Source: Pseudolysinimonas_A sp049651805 (GTDB lineage Bacteria; Actinomycetota; Actinomycetes; Actinomycetales; Microbacteriaceae). Taken from it: DNA of 64,000 bases. The position numbers and the translations under genes are program-made. The notes beneath the pieces are model-generated. The model did not search any database. It was not told the origin of the DNA and worked only from the letters and a program-made list of their open reading frames with translations. Below, in pieces: positions 42,797 through 50,549 of this stretch. The stretch's first letter is position 1. The number at the start of each line of letters is the position of its first letter. The stretch is from NCBI RefSeq assembly GCF_049651805.1, contig NZ_JBASCU010000030.1:29755-93754 (forward strand). Reading direction: 5' to 3'.

Positions 42797-44707
42797 GTGA
42801 GCGACTCCCGCGTGCTACGACGAGGTCGGAAGGATGCCGCCGCCGGTCCGCGCGCATCGTTCCGGGAGCTGCTGCCCTACCTCGCCGAACACCGCGGCAC
42901 GCTCGTGGCGGTCGCGATCCTCTCGCTGCTGGGCGCCGGGGCATCCCTCGCCCAGCCGCTGCTCGCCGGACAGGTCGTCGGCATCGTCGAGGCCGGCGGA
43001 GCGCTCGGCATGCTCGTCTGGCTGCTCGTCGGCCTGCTGCTTCTCGCGGCGGTGCTCGGCGGCATCCAGCACTACCTGCTGCAGCGCATCGGCACCTCAG
43101 TGGTGTTCTCGGCACGCCGCAGCCTGGTGCGGCGCATGCTGCGGCTGCCGATCGCCGAGTTCGACCGTCGTCGCACCGGCGACCTGGTGTCGCGAGTGGG
43201 CTCCGACACGACGATGCTCTACGCGGTCATGACGCAGGGACTGCTGGATGCCGTCGGCGGCGTCGTCATCTTCGCCGGCGCGATCATCGGAATGCTGATC
43301 GTCGACCCGGTGCTGCTCGGGCTGACCCTGCTCGTCATCGTGCTCGCGCTCGGCAGCGGCATCCTGCTGTCGTCGCGCATCCGCCCCGCCTCGCTCGAAC
43401 AGCAGGAACGGGTCGGCGCCGTCGCCTCGGCGGTCGAGCGTGCGATCGGGGCGATCCGCACGGTGCGCGCGTCGAATGCCACCGAACGCGAAACCGACGC
43501 GGTCATCGTCGAGGCGCAAGCGGCGAAGCGTGCCGGGTTCCGGGTCGCGAAAATCTCGGCGATGGTCGTGCCGATCGCCGGCATCGCAATGCAGGTGGCG
43601 TTCCTCGTCGTCATCGGCGTCGGCGGGTACCGCGTCGCGTCGGGGGCGATCGAGATCGGCTCGCTCGTGTCGTTCATCCTGTTCCTCTTCCTGTTGATCT
43701 CGCCGATCGCCAGCACGTTCGGCGCCGTCAACTCGATCAATCAGGCCCTCGGTGCGCTCGGTCGCATCCAGGAGATCATCCGCATCCCGGCCGAAACCGA
43801 CGGGGATGCCGCGATCGAGCCCGCCGCCCCCGTCGCGACCTCCGCCGCGATCCGCTTCGACGACGTGCGGTTCTCGTACGCCGTGCCGCCGGAGCCGCCG
43901 GAGGCGCCGGGCAGCGAGTCGCCTGCCTCCGTCGATCCGTCACTTTTCGTCGTGCCCGACGCTCGATCCGCACGAAAAGTCGCGGATGGAAGCGGTCCGG
44001 CCGCCGAAACCGCCGAACCCGAGATCCGCGAGGTGCTGAAGGGCGTCACGTTCGAGGTGCCGCGCGGGTCGCGGGTGGCCCTCGTCGGGCCCAGTGGTGC
44101 GGGTAAGAGCACGGTGTTCGCGCTGATCGAGCGGTTCTACGATCCCGACGCGGGGGTCGTGCGGCTCGACGGGCGCGACGTGCGGGGCCTTCCCCGCGAC
44201 GAGTTGCGGGCGCAGATCGGGTACGTCGAACAGGACGCCCCGGTGCTCGCCGGAAGCCTGCGCGACAACCTGAAACTGGCATCCCCTGACGCCACCGACG
44301 CCGACTGCATCCAGGTGCTGCGCGACGTGAACCTCGGCGCGGTGCTCGACCGCGACCCCGCGGGGCTCGACGCCCCCGTCGGCGAGGACGGCATCATGCT
44401 CTCCGGCGGCGAACGGCAGCGCCTCGCGATCGCCCGCGCGCTGCTCGCGGCCCCGCCGATCCTGCTGCTCGACGAGTCGACATCCAGCCTCGACGGCATG
44501 AACGAGCAACTGCTGCGCGAGGCGATCGACGCCGTCGCGCACGACCGCACGCTGCTCGTCATCGCGCACCGGCTGAGTACCGTCGTCGACTCCGACATCA
44601 TCGTCGTGCTCGAGCACGGCGAGGTGGTCGGCATCGGCACGCACTCCGAACTCGTGCGGTCGACACCGCTCTACCGCGAGCTCGCCAAGCACCAGCTGCT
44701 GGTGTAG
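42797..44707 (+). CDS. ABC exporter, fused membrane and ATPase domains
   Basis: A 636-residue half-transporter. Six membrane helices (~25-320) are followed by an NBD with Walker A GPSGAGKSTVF (~430), Q-loop IGYVEQDAPVL, signature LSGGERQRLAIARAL, Walker B ILLLDESTSSLD and switch His IAHRLST. Between the A-loop (VRFSYA) and the strand leading to Walker A (REVLKGVTFEVPRG), where family members have only a few residues, there is an insert of about 45 residues. Part of it is encoded by a 53-bp palindrome. It overlaps nothing upstream; an IclR regulator gene starts two bases downstream. Confidence 0.88.
   Translation: MSDSRVLRRGRKDAAAGPRASFRELLPYLAEHRGTLVAVAILSLLGAGASLAQPLLAGQVVGIVEAGGALGMLVWLLVGLLLLAAVLGGIQHYLLQRIGTSVVFSARRSLVRRMLRLPIAEFDRRRTGDLVSRVGSDTTMLYAVMTQGLLDAVGGVVIFAGAIIGMLIVDPVLLGLTLLVIVLALGSGILLSSRIRPASLEQQERVGAVASAVERAIGAIRTVRASNATERETDAVIVEAQAAKRAGFRVAKISAMVVPIAGIAMQVAFLVVIGVGGYRVASGAIEIGSLVSFILFLFLLISPIASTFGAVNSINQALGALGRIQEIIRIPAETDGDAAIEPAAPVATSAAIRFDDVRFSYAVPPEPPEAPGSESPASVDPSLFVVPDARSARKVADGSGPAAETAEPEIREVLKGVTFEVPRGSRVALVGPSGAGKSTVFALIERFYDPDAGVVRLDGRDVRGLPRDELRAQIGYVEQDAPVLAGSLRDNLKLASPDATDADCIQVLRDVNLGAVLDRDPAGLDAPVGEDGIMLSGGERQRLAIARALLAAPPILLLDESTSSLDGMNEQLLREAIDAVAHDRTLLVIAHRLSTVVDSDIIVVLEHGEVVGIGTHSELVRSTPLYRELAKHQLLV
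43935..43987. repeat. Palindrome inserted in frame in the ABC exporter gene
   Basis: ACTTTTCGT (43942-43950) pairs with ACGAAAAGT (43972-43980). The pairing extends outward over ATCCG/CGGAT with two mismatched bases between. The encoded residues are roughly DPSLFVVPDARSARKVADG. The AT-rich arms stand out from the GC-rich gene. Confidence 0.75.
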
Positions 44708-44709
44708 CT

Positions 44710-45465
44710 GTGGCGGGGCGGTCGGGCGAGCCGGGCGTCTCGCTGCTGGAGCGGGCGTTCCGGATGCTGCGCGCCCTTCCGGCGGACGGCATCCCGATCG
44801 CCGTCCCCGACCTGGCGCGTGCGGCGAACCTGCCGGTGTCGACCACCCACCGCCTGGTCGCCGAACTCGCCGCCCTCGGAGCGGTCGAGCGCACGCCCGC
44901 CGGGGTGTCGATGGGCCTCGGATTGTGGGAGCTCGGCGAGCGTTCCGCCGTGCTGCGACAACTGCGCGAAGCCGCGCTGCCCGAGCTCATCGAGCTGTAC
45001 GAGGGCACCGGCGAGAACGTGCACCTCGCGGTGCTGGCCGGGCGCGACGTGTTGTACGTCGCGAAGGCGAACGGCAAGCGCGCGATCCCGACGCTCAGCG
45101 AGGTGGGGCAGCGGCATCCGCTTCACACCACCGGCGTCGGCCGCGCGATTCTGCTCACCCGCAGCGCCGAATGGCTCGACGCGTACCTGCGCGAGCCGCT
45201 CGAAGCTGAGACCCGGCACACCATCACGGATGCCGCGAAGCTGCGCGAGGTGATCGCCACCGAGGCGGTGAAGGGCTGGGCGTACACCCGGCAGGAGATG
45301 ACGCTCGGCAACATCTCGATCGCGATGCCGCTGCGCGAGCGGCCCGGGCTGCCCGCGGCGGCGATCGGCATCGTCGCCCACGCCTCCTCCGCCGACGAGG
45401 TGCGGCTGCTGCCGCTGCTCCGACGAGCCGCTGCAGCGATCGAACAGCGTCTCGACGCGCACTGA
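44710..45465 (+). CDS. IclR family regulator, likely of the pca genes
   Basis: A 251-residue regulator: an N-terminal winged helix (residues ~10-70, PDLARAANLPVSTTHRLVAELAAL) and a C-terminal effector-binding domain (GENVHLAVLAGRDVLYVAK, HPLHTTGVGRAIL). The family includes PcaR/PcaU/PobR regulators of aromatic catabolism, and protocatechuate genes follow. The GTG start is two bases after the exporter stop, with the exporter end providing no clear ribosome binding site. A 15-bp palindrome near the pcaH promoter is a candidate binding site. Confidence 0.82.
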   Translation: MAGRSGEPGVSLLERAFRMLRALPADGIPIAVPDLARAANLPVSTTHRLVAELAALGAVERTPAGVSMGLGLWELGERSAVLRQLREAALPELIELYEGTGENVHLAVLAGRDVLYVAKANGKRAIPTLSEVGQRHPLHTTGVGRAILLTRSAEWLDAYLREPLEAETRHTITDAAKLREVIATEAVKGWAYTRQEMTLGNISIAMPLRERPGLPAAAIGIVAHASSADEVRLLPLLRRAAAAIEQRLDAH

Positions 45466-45467
45466 CC

Positions 45468-45574
45468 CTTTCTTTTTTCAGGAATGTGTGGGGCTGCTGG
45501 TGCTGATGTGGCTCGTGCGACCTCACCGATCCACAGAGGTCACTCCTTCCTCCCATCTTCCTGAAAACGGAAAG
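45468..45574. repeat. Palindromic element, family 1, solo copy C (107 bp)
   Basis: Arms CTTTCTTTTTTCAGGAA (45468-45484) and TTCCTGAAAACGGAAAG (45558-45574) pair with one to two mismatches. The interior GGTGCTGATGTGGCTCGTG matches copy A (GGTGTTGATGTGGCTGGTG). It starts three bases after the IclR stop; no DUF559-type gene is near. The rest of the 328-bp gap to pcaH holds a short ORF and the promoter/operator listed next. Confidence 0.88.
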
Positions 45575-45623
45575 CCACTCGGTACCCTCGACGTAGCGTG
45601 GAGCTGTCGCCGAAGGAGACGTG

Positions 45624-45674
45624 ATGGCAACGCAACAGGCATTCGTGGTGGAGGCTGACGGGGCTGGGCGGTGA
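45624..45674 (+). CDS. Candidate 16-residue ORF or gene remnant before pcaH
   Basis: ATG...TGA encodes MATQQAFVVEADGAGR and is preceded by a good ribosome binding site (AAGGAG, 45613-45618). It could be a leader peptide or the remnant of a gene start. A thiolase-type N-terminus (AFVVDA) would be one option given the missing pcaF, but the similarity is too short to trust. Confidence 0.25.
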   Translation: MATQQAFVVEADGAGR

Positions 45675-45713
45675 CGGCCGCGACGACCCGCGCGGCAACG
45701 GCTGACCCACGGG

Positions 45714-45719
45714 TAGCCT
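45714..45719 (+). promoter_or_regulatory. Probable -10 box TAGCCT of pcaHGBDC
   Basis: TAGCCT lies directly before the 15-bp palindrome, so a repressor bound there would cover the transcription start. The -35 box is not clear. Confidence 0.45.
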
Positions 45720-45720
45720 T

Positions 45721-45735
45721 TCTCACTGAGTGAGA
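45721..45735 (+). promoter_or_regulatory. Operator-like palindrome TCTCACT-G-AGTGAGA
   Basis: A perfect 7-1-7 inverted repeat just downstream of the -10 box. IclR-type regulators bind palindromes of about this size, and the adjacent regulator is the natural candidate. Confidence 0.6.
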
Positions 45736-45793
45736 GAGGATGCCGACACGCCAGCTCTCTGGCGGGAGACTTTCCCCGACACAGAGGAGTGGC

Positions 45794-46609
45794 ATGGACG
45801 ACATCCCGAAGTCCGCGGCGAACTACCCGCCCGGGCACCCGACGCAAGCGGACATCGACGCCGAGATCGCCGACATCCGCACGAACAAGCCGACGAGCAG
45901 CGACCCCAACTGGGGCGCGCACCGCACCCTGATCGACTACCCGCCGTACCGCTCCAGCATCCTGCGGCACCCGGCGGCGAACCTCGAACTCGTCGACCCT
46001 GAGACGATCGAGCTGGCCTCCCCCGCGTTCGGCCACCGCGACGTGCACTGGACCGAGTTCGACCTCACCAGTCAGGTGAACGGCGAACCGCAGGGCGAGC
46101 GCATCATCGTGACCGGCAAAGTGACGGATGCCGACGGCCGCCCGGTCGCCGGGCAACTGTTGGAGATCTGGCAGGCCAACGCCGGCGGGCGTTATCGGCA
46201 GAAGAAGGAGCGCCACCCGGCTCCGCTCGACCCGAACTTCAACGGCGTCGGACGCGTGCTCACCGCCGCCGACGGCACCTACAAGTTCGTCACGATCAAG
46301 CCGGGCGCGTACCCGTGGCCGAACCACCAGAACGCCTGGCGGCCCGCGCACATCCACTTCTCGGTGTTCGGCACCCAGTTCACGCAGCGCATGGTGACGC
46401 AGATGTACTTCCCCGGCGACCAGCTGATGCCGCTCGACCCGATCTTCCAGTCGATCACGAGCGACCGCGGGCAGAAGTCACTGATCTCGGATTACGCCCA
46501 CGACGTCAGTGTTCCCGACTGGGCGCTCGGCTACCGTTGGGACATCGTGGTGAATGGCAGCAACCGCACGTGGTTCGCCAGTGAAGACGGGCCGGAGGAG
46601 GACGAATGA
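45794..46609 (+). CDS. pcaH: Protocatechuate 3,4-dioxygenase beta subunit
   Basis: A 271-residue intradiol dioxygenase subunit. An N-terminal extension is followed by the dioxygenase domain (GQLLEIWQANAGGRYRQKKERH). Iron ligands are predicted as Tyr in GGRYRQ, Tyr in PGAYPWP, and the two His in RPAHIHFSVFG. With PcaG it opens the ring of protocatechuate to 3-carboxymuconate. The ATG at 45794 follows GAGGAG; an upstream ATG at 45740 lacks support. Its stop overlaps pcaG (ATGA). Confidence 0.92.
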   Translation: MDDIPKSAANYPPGHPTQADIDAEIADIRTNKPTSSDPNWGAHRTLIDYPPYRSSILRHPAANLELVDPETIELASPAFGHRDVHWTEFDLTSQVNGEPQGERIIVTGKVTDADGRPVAGQLLEIWQANAGGRYRQKKERHPAPLDPNFNGVGRVLTAADGTYKFVTIKPGAYPWPNHQNAWRPAHIHFSVFGTQFTQRMVTQMYFPGDQLMPLDPIFQSITSDRGQKSLISDYAHDVSVPDWALGYRWDIVVNGSNRTWFASEDGPEEDE

Positions 46610-47172
46610 GCGCGAAGCCTCAGAGCAGCAGCCAGCTCTTCCCGACCGCCGACCAGACGGTCGGCCCGTACTACGCGATCGGCATGGCGTACCCGCAGAG
46701 CGAAGAGCTCGTGCCGCACGGCTCGGCCTCCTCGATCGTGCTGTCGGGCTACCTCTATGACGGCAACGGCGCACCGGTTCCGGACGGCGTCATCGAGATC
46801 TGGCAGACGGATGCCGACGGCAACATCCCGACGGACTCCGGCAACCTGGTGCGCAAGGCCGGGTCGTTCGGCGGCTTCGGCCGTTCCGGGTCGGATGACG
46901 ACGGCTACTACCAGTTCACGACGGTGCTGCCCGCGCCGACCGAACCGGGCAAGCCGGCGTTCTTCGCGGTGATCGTGTTCGCCCGCGGTCTGCTGTCGCG
47001 GCTGCACACCCGCATCTACGTGCCCGGCCCCGGCCTCGACGCCGACCCCCTGCTCAGCCGCCTCACCCCCGAGCGGCGCGCAACCCTCGTCGCGACGGAG
47101 GTCGACGGCGGGCTGCGCCACGACATCCATCTGCAGGGTGAGAAGGAGACCGTCTTCCTTGCCTTCAACTGA
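46606..47172 (+). CDS. pcaG: Protocatechuate 3,4-dioxygenase alpha subunit
   Basis: A 188-residue subunit with TADQTVGPYYAIGM, IEIWQTDADGN, YQFTTVLPAP and the FARGLLSRLHTRIYVPG region, where PcaH has its two His. It lacks the beta-type His-x-His iron site as expected for alpha. It overlaps pcaH by four bases. Confidence 0.92.
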   Translation: MSAKPQSSSQLFPTADQTVGPYYAIGMAYPQSEELVPHGSASSIVLSGYLYDGNGAPVPDGVIEIWQTDADGNIPTDSGNLVRKAGSFGGFGRSGSDDDGYYQFTTVLPAPTEPGKPAFFAVIVFARGLLSRLHTRIYVPGPGLDADPLLSRLTPERRATLVATEVDGGLRHDIHLQGEKETVFLAFN

Positions 47173-48346
47173 TGCCGACGTCGGCCTGCTCGACCCTGTG
47201 TGGGCGGGCAGGCCCGTCGCGTCAGTGACCTCGGATGCCGCCATCCTCGATGCGCTGGTGCGCTTCGAGTCGGCGCTCGCGACGGTGTGCGCCCCGCGCG
47301 GGGTGGCCGCCGCGATCGACTCCGCGGGGTCGGATCTGGATGCCGCCGCGCTCGCCGAGGCAGCTCGCGCCGGCGGCAACCCGGTCATCCCGTTGCTCGC
47401 GGCGCTGCGCTCGAACCTCGAGGGCGACGCCGCCGAGTGGCTGCACCGCGGGGCGACCTCGCAGGATGCGCTCGACACCGCGCTCGTGCTCGTCGCGCGT
47501 GACGCCGCCGCGGTGACGGTGCAGGATGCGACCGCCACCGCCCGGATGCTCGCCGAGCACGCGACGGCGCACCGGGGCACGGTTCTTACCGGTCGCACTC
47601 TCACGCAGCCCGCGACGCCGACGACGCTCGGACTGAAGCTCGCCGGGTGGGCGTGGAGCATCGCCCGCGCCACCTCGGCGGTGCGCACCGCGGCGGATGC
47701 CCTGCCCGTGCAACTCGGCGGGGCTGCCGGCACGCTCGCCGCCTTCTCAGCTTTGGAGCTCGACGGGGTGTTGGTTGCGTCACGGGTTGCCCGTGAACTC
47801 GGGCTCGCCGAACCCGTCGCGCCGTGGCACGTGCACCGCTCGCCGATCACCCGGCTCGGGGACGCGCTGGTGGAACTGACGGATGCCACGGGCACGGTCG
47901 GCCGCAACGTCGCCACCCTCGCGCGCACCGGCGAACTCGACGACGGCGCCGCGGGCGGATCGTCGACGATGCCGCACAAGTCCAACCCGGTGCGGGCGGT
48001 GCTGCTCGTCGGCGCGGCAACCCGGGCACCGTTCCTGGGCGCGATGCTGCACGCCGCCGCCGTCACCGTCGACGAACGCCCCGACGGTGCCTGGCACGCG
48101 GAGTGGGCGCCGTTCCGCGACCTGCTGCGCCTCGCCGGCGGGGCCGCCGCGACCGCGCTGGAGCTCGCCGAAGGGCTGCGCGTGTACCCGTCGGTCATCG
48201 CCGCGCACGTCGCCGCTTCTGCCTCCGACCTGCTCGCCGAGCGCGCGAAGTTCGCGCCCGGGTCGGCAACGCCGCGCGATTACCTCGGCTCGTCGGAGGC
48301 GCTGCTCGACCGACTGCTGGTCGCCATCGAGGAGGAACTCACGTGA
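47159..48346 (+). CDS. pcaB: 3-Carboxy-cis,cis-muconate cycloisomerase
   Basis: A ~395-residue member of the fumarase/aspartase superfamily with the signature GSSTMPHKSNPVRAV and WLHRGATSQDALDTAL. It lactonises 3-carboxymuconate. The start lies inside the pcaG end: a TTG at 47159 about ten bases after AAGGAG is used here, while a GTG at 47138 is the alternative and overlaps that site. The domain starts near DVGLLDPVWAG either way. Confidence 0.85.
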   Translation: MPSTDADVGLLDPVWAGRPVASVTSDAAILDALVRFESALATVCAPRGVAAAIDSAGSDLDAAALAEAARAGGNPVIPLLAALRSNLEGDAAEWLHRGATSQDALDTALVLVARDAAAVTVQDATATARMLAEHATAHRGTVLTGRTLTQPATPTTLGLKLAGWAWSIARATSAVRTAADALPVQLGGAAGTLAAFSALELDGVLVASRVARELGLAEPVAPWHVHRSPITRLGDALVELTDATGTVGRNVATLARTGELDDGAAGGSSTMPHKSNPVRAVLLVGAATRAPFLGAMLHAAAVTVDERPDGAWHAEWAPFRDLLRLAGGAAATALELAEGLRVYPSVIAAHVAASASDLLAERAKFAPGSATPRDYLGSSEALLDRLLVAIEEELT

Positions 48347-49116
48347 CCGTGCCCGACATCCGCCTGACGCCGCTCGCGACCGGAGGCGGCGGGATGCCGT
48401 TCCTGCTCGGCCCGTCGCTCGGCACCCGCGTCGCTCGCGTCTGGGACGAAGCGCGTCCGTATCTGGCCGACCGGCATCCGCTCTTCGGGTGGGACCTGCC
48501 CGGCCACGGCGTGTCGCCGGCGGTGACGGAGCCGTTCACCGTCGACGAGGTCGCCGAGGCGGTGCTGCGGGCGGCGGATGACGTCGGCCTCGGCCGCTTC
48601 GCGGTGGCGGGCATCTCGCTCGGCGGGCTCGTGTCGCTCGCGGTGGCGCTGAGCGCCCCCGACCGGATCGTCTCCACGACGATGATCTGCTCGCTGCCCC
48701 GGCTGGGAACCGCCGAGGGCTGGGCCGAGCGGGCGGCATCCGTTCGGGCGTCGGGAACCCCGTCGCTCGTGCAGGGTTCGGCACAGCGGTGGTTCGCCCC
48801 GGGGTTCATCGACGCCTCGCCGACGGTCGCGTCGCCGCTGCTGACCGACCTGATGGACATCGACGACGAGAGCTACGCCCGGTGCAACGAAGCGCTCGGG
48901 GCAGCCGACTACCGGGATCGGGTGCGCGACCTCGCCATCCCGCTGACCGTGATCGCCGGCGAGGTCGACCCGGTGCTCACCCTCGCCGACGCCGAAGCGA
49001 CGGCTGCGGCCGCGCGCACCGGCTCGTTCCACGTGATCGCCGGGGCGTCGCATCTGGCGCCCGTCGAGAAGCCGGCCGAGGTGGCCGCGATCCTGCTCTC
49101 GGAGGTGCCGCTGTGA
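48343..49116 (+). CDS. pcaD: 3-Oxoadipate enol-lactonase
   Basis: A 257-residue alpha/beta hydrolase: FGWDLPGHG, nucleophile elbow AGISLGG, acidic GEVDPVLTLADA and His in GASHLAPVEKP. It hydrolyses the enol-lactone to 3-oxoadipate. The GTG overlaps the pcaB stop and follows GAGGAGGAA. Often fused to pcaC in actinobacteria, here separate but coupled. Confidence 0.88.
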   Translation: MTVPDIRLTPLATGGGGMPFLLGPSLGTRVARVWDEARPYLADRHPLFGWDLPGHGVSPAVTEPFTVDEVAEAVLRAADDVGLGRFAVAGISLGGLVSLAVALSAPDRIVSTTMICSLPRLGTAEGWAERAASVRASGTPSLVQGSAQRWFAPGFIDASPTVASPLLTDLMDIDDESYARCNEALGAADYRDRVRDLAIPLTVIAGEVDPVLTLADAEATAAAARTGSFHVIAGASHLAPVEKPAEVAAILLSEVPL

Positions 49117-49508
49117 CTTCTTTGTCAGACGACGAACGTCGCGCCAACGGGATGAAGGTGCGCCGCTCGGTCCTTGGTGATGAACACGTCGACCGCGCCG
49201 TCGCCGGCGTCAATCCCGACAACGCCGACTTTCAGGACTACATCACCCGCGTCGCCTGGGGCGACATCTGGTCGCGTCCCGGCCTAGACCGGCGCTCCCG
49301 CTCGATCGTGACCCTGACGGCACTGATGACCGCGGGCTACTGGGAGGAAGTGCCGATGCACTTCCGTGCGGCGCTCACCAACGGCCTCACCCGCGAAGAG
49401 ATCCGCGAGATCATCCTGCAGGTCGGCCTCTACCGTGGAGTCCCCGTCGCCAACCACGGCACCGCCCTGTTGAAGGAGACGTTGGGCGACACTTCGGTGG
49501 TCGAGTAG
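49113..49508 (+). CDS. pcaC: 4-Carboxymuconolactone decarboxylase
   Basis: A 131-residue AhpD-like protein (DIWSRPGLDRRSRSIVTLTALMTAG, HFRAALTNGLTREEIREIILQ, GVPVANHGTALLKE). It decarboxylates carboxymuconolactone between PcaB and PcaD. The GTG overlaps the pcaD stop. The last residues (TSVVE) and stop are encoded by a family 3 repeat. pcaIJ and pcaF, needed to complete the pathway, are not in the window. Confidence 0.9.
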   Translation: MTSLSDDERRANGMKVRRSVLGDEHVDRAVAGVNPDNADFQDYITRVAWGDIWSRPGLDRRSRSIVTLTALMTAGYWEEVPMHFRAALTNGLTREEIREIILQVGLYRGVPVANHGTALLKETLGDTSVVE

Positions 49509-49539
49509 CGCCCGCCTAAGGCGGACGCGTATCGAAACC
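49495..49539. repeat. Dispersed hairpin repeat, family 3, copy f (reverse orientation)
   Basis: CGGTGGTCGAGTAGC - core GCCCGCC/TAA/GGCGGAC - GCGTATCGAAACC. It ends the pcaC reading frame and separates it from the convergent HigA-like gene by two bases. Confidence 0.85.
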
Positions 49540-49541
49540 CC

Positions 49542-49832
49542 TCAAGCGGACGCAAACGCGAGCGGCTGCACCGGCCCGAGATCGAGACTCTGCCGAGCCA
49601 CCCACAGGTCGTGCGCATCCTGCATCGCAAGCCAACTCTCGGCACTGCGCCCGAGAGCCTTCGACAACCGCAGTGCCATCTCAGGGGTCACCCGACTCGC
49701 ACCACTGAGCACCCGGCTCAGTGTCGACGGTGACACGTCGAGCTGCTTGGCGAGGTCACGCCCGCTCACGCCGAGCGGCTCCAGGTACACCCCGGAAATG
49801 AACTCGCCCGGGTGCGGCGGCTTGTCGTTCAT
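49542..49832 (-). CDS. HigA-like XRE antitoxin
   Basis: A 96-residue HTH protein of the addiction-module family: HPGEFISGVYLEPLGVSGRDLAKQLDVSPSTLSRVLSG, then TPEMALRLSKALGRSAESWLAMQDAHDL. HigA proteins neutralise HigB mRNA nucleases and repress their own operon. No HigB is encoded beside it; instead it follows a HicA/HicB pair by 25 bases. The ATG at 49830-49832 is chosen because the family starts at this point. Confidence 0.8.
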   Translation of the reverse strand: MNDKPPHPGEFISGVYLEPLGVSGRDLAKQLDVSPSTLSRVLSGASRVTPEMALRLSKALGRSAESWLAMQDAHDLWVARQSLDLGPVQPLAFASA

Positions 49833-49857
49833 CTGCGAGTCCCGGTAGTCCGGCGCG

Positions 49858-50235
49858 TCAGCTGGTGAGCTGGTGCGCCCTCTGGTGCGAGACGCCGAGG
49901 ATCGCCCCGATATCCCGCACGGGAACGTTCTTGCTGGCGAGGGTCTTCGCGAGTCGGCGCGTGTCTTCGGCGACGCGCTCTCTGGCCGCGTCGACCTCGG
50001 CACGCTCGGCCTCGATCCGCTCGACCTCAGCAGTGACGTTGACGCCGTCGACATCGATGACAGAAACCGCCACGGTGACCTGACTCAGCGGCACGTCGAG
50101 CGTCACCGCGATGTACTCCCGAGCCGCTTCGGGGGCATCCTCTAGGCGGCGTGCCTGGGTGAGCCCGTCGATCGCCGGAATGTGCGCCATCCACCACTTG
50201 CCTTCACGGGTCACGACGACCGTATATTCGCTCAT
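49858..50235 (-). CDS. hicB: HicB-like antitoxin
   Basis: A 125-residue protein with the degenerate RNase H-like HicB fold (YTVVVTREGKWWMAHIPAIDGLTQARRLEDAPEAAREYIAV), a charged coiled-coil (~70-100) and a C-terminal HTH-like tail (VPVRDIGAILGVSHQRAHQLTS) that could bind DNA. It should neutralise HicA. The ATG overlaps the HicA stop (ATGA). Confidence 0.78.
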   Translation of the reverse strand: MSEYTVVVTREGKWWMAHIPAIDGLTQARRLEDAPEAAREYIAVTLDVPLSQVTVAVSVIDVDGVNVTAEVERIEAERAEVDAARERVAEDTRRLAKTLASKNVPVRDIGAILGVSHQRAHQLTS

Positions 50236-50426
50236 GACGTGGACTCCTCGATCGCCTTCAGTACTTTCCGATAGACACCCGGCGAAACCGTGCGGTGCCC
50301 GTCGGGAACGGTGACGCTCAACGCGCCCTTCTGGTACACCGTGTGACTCCCCTGGGTTCGAACAGCTCGGAATCCGGCCGCCCTGAGTTGCCGCACAACT
50401 TTCCGAGTCGGCTGTTCTTTCACCAC
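50232..50426 (-). CDS. hicA: HicA-like mRNA interferase toxin
   Basis: A 64-residue double-stranded-RNA-binding-like protein: RKVVRQLRAAGFRAVRTQGSHTVYQKG with the catalytic His in GSHTVY and VTVPDGHRTVSPGVYRKVLKAI. HicA cleaves mRNA when free of HicB. A GTG at 50424-50426 (a second GTG follows) is favoured, because a longer TTG-started frame (50453) would run through the operator-like palindrome. Confidence 0.75.
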   Translation of the reverse strand: MVKEQPTRKVVRQLRAAGFRAVRTQGSHTVYQKGALSVTVPDGHRTVSPGVYRKVLKAIEESTS

Positions 50427-50432
50427 GGTAGT

Positions 50433-50449
50433 GTCTATCCATCCTAGAC
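50433..50449 (-). promoter_or_regulatory. Operator-like palindrome GTCTA-N7-TAGAC of the HicAB-HigA locus
   Basis: A perfect 5-7-5 inverted repeat seven bases upstream of the hicA start, overlapping TAGGAT as a possible -10 box. Further TCTAG words lie upstream. HicB or the HigA-like protein could bind here for autoregulation. Confidence 0.5.
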
Positions 50450-50549
50450 GCAATAAAGTCCAGTGCGGCTAGACGTTCGTCGATGACCTAGATGTCACCT
50501 GCCGCTGAGGCGCAGGCTAGGAGCGCCCGCCGACACTCCGACTGCTTCC

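Noticed and set aside
45624..45674. Remnant of pcaF thiolase
   Set aside because: The 16-residue ORF has a vaguely thiolase-like start, but the match is too short to call a pseudogene.
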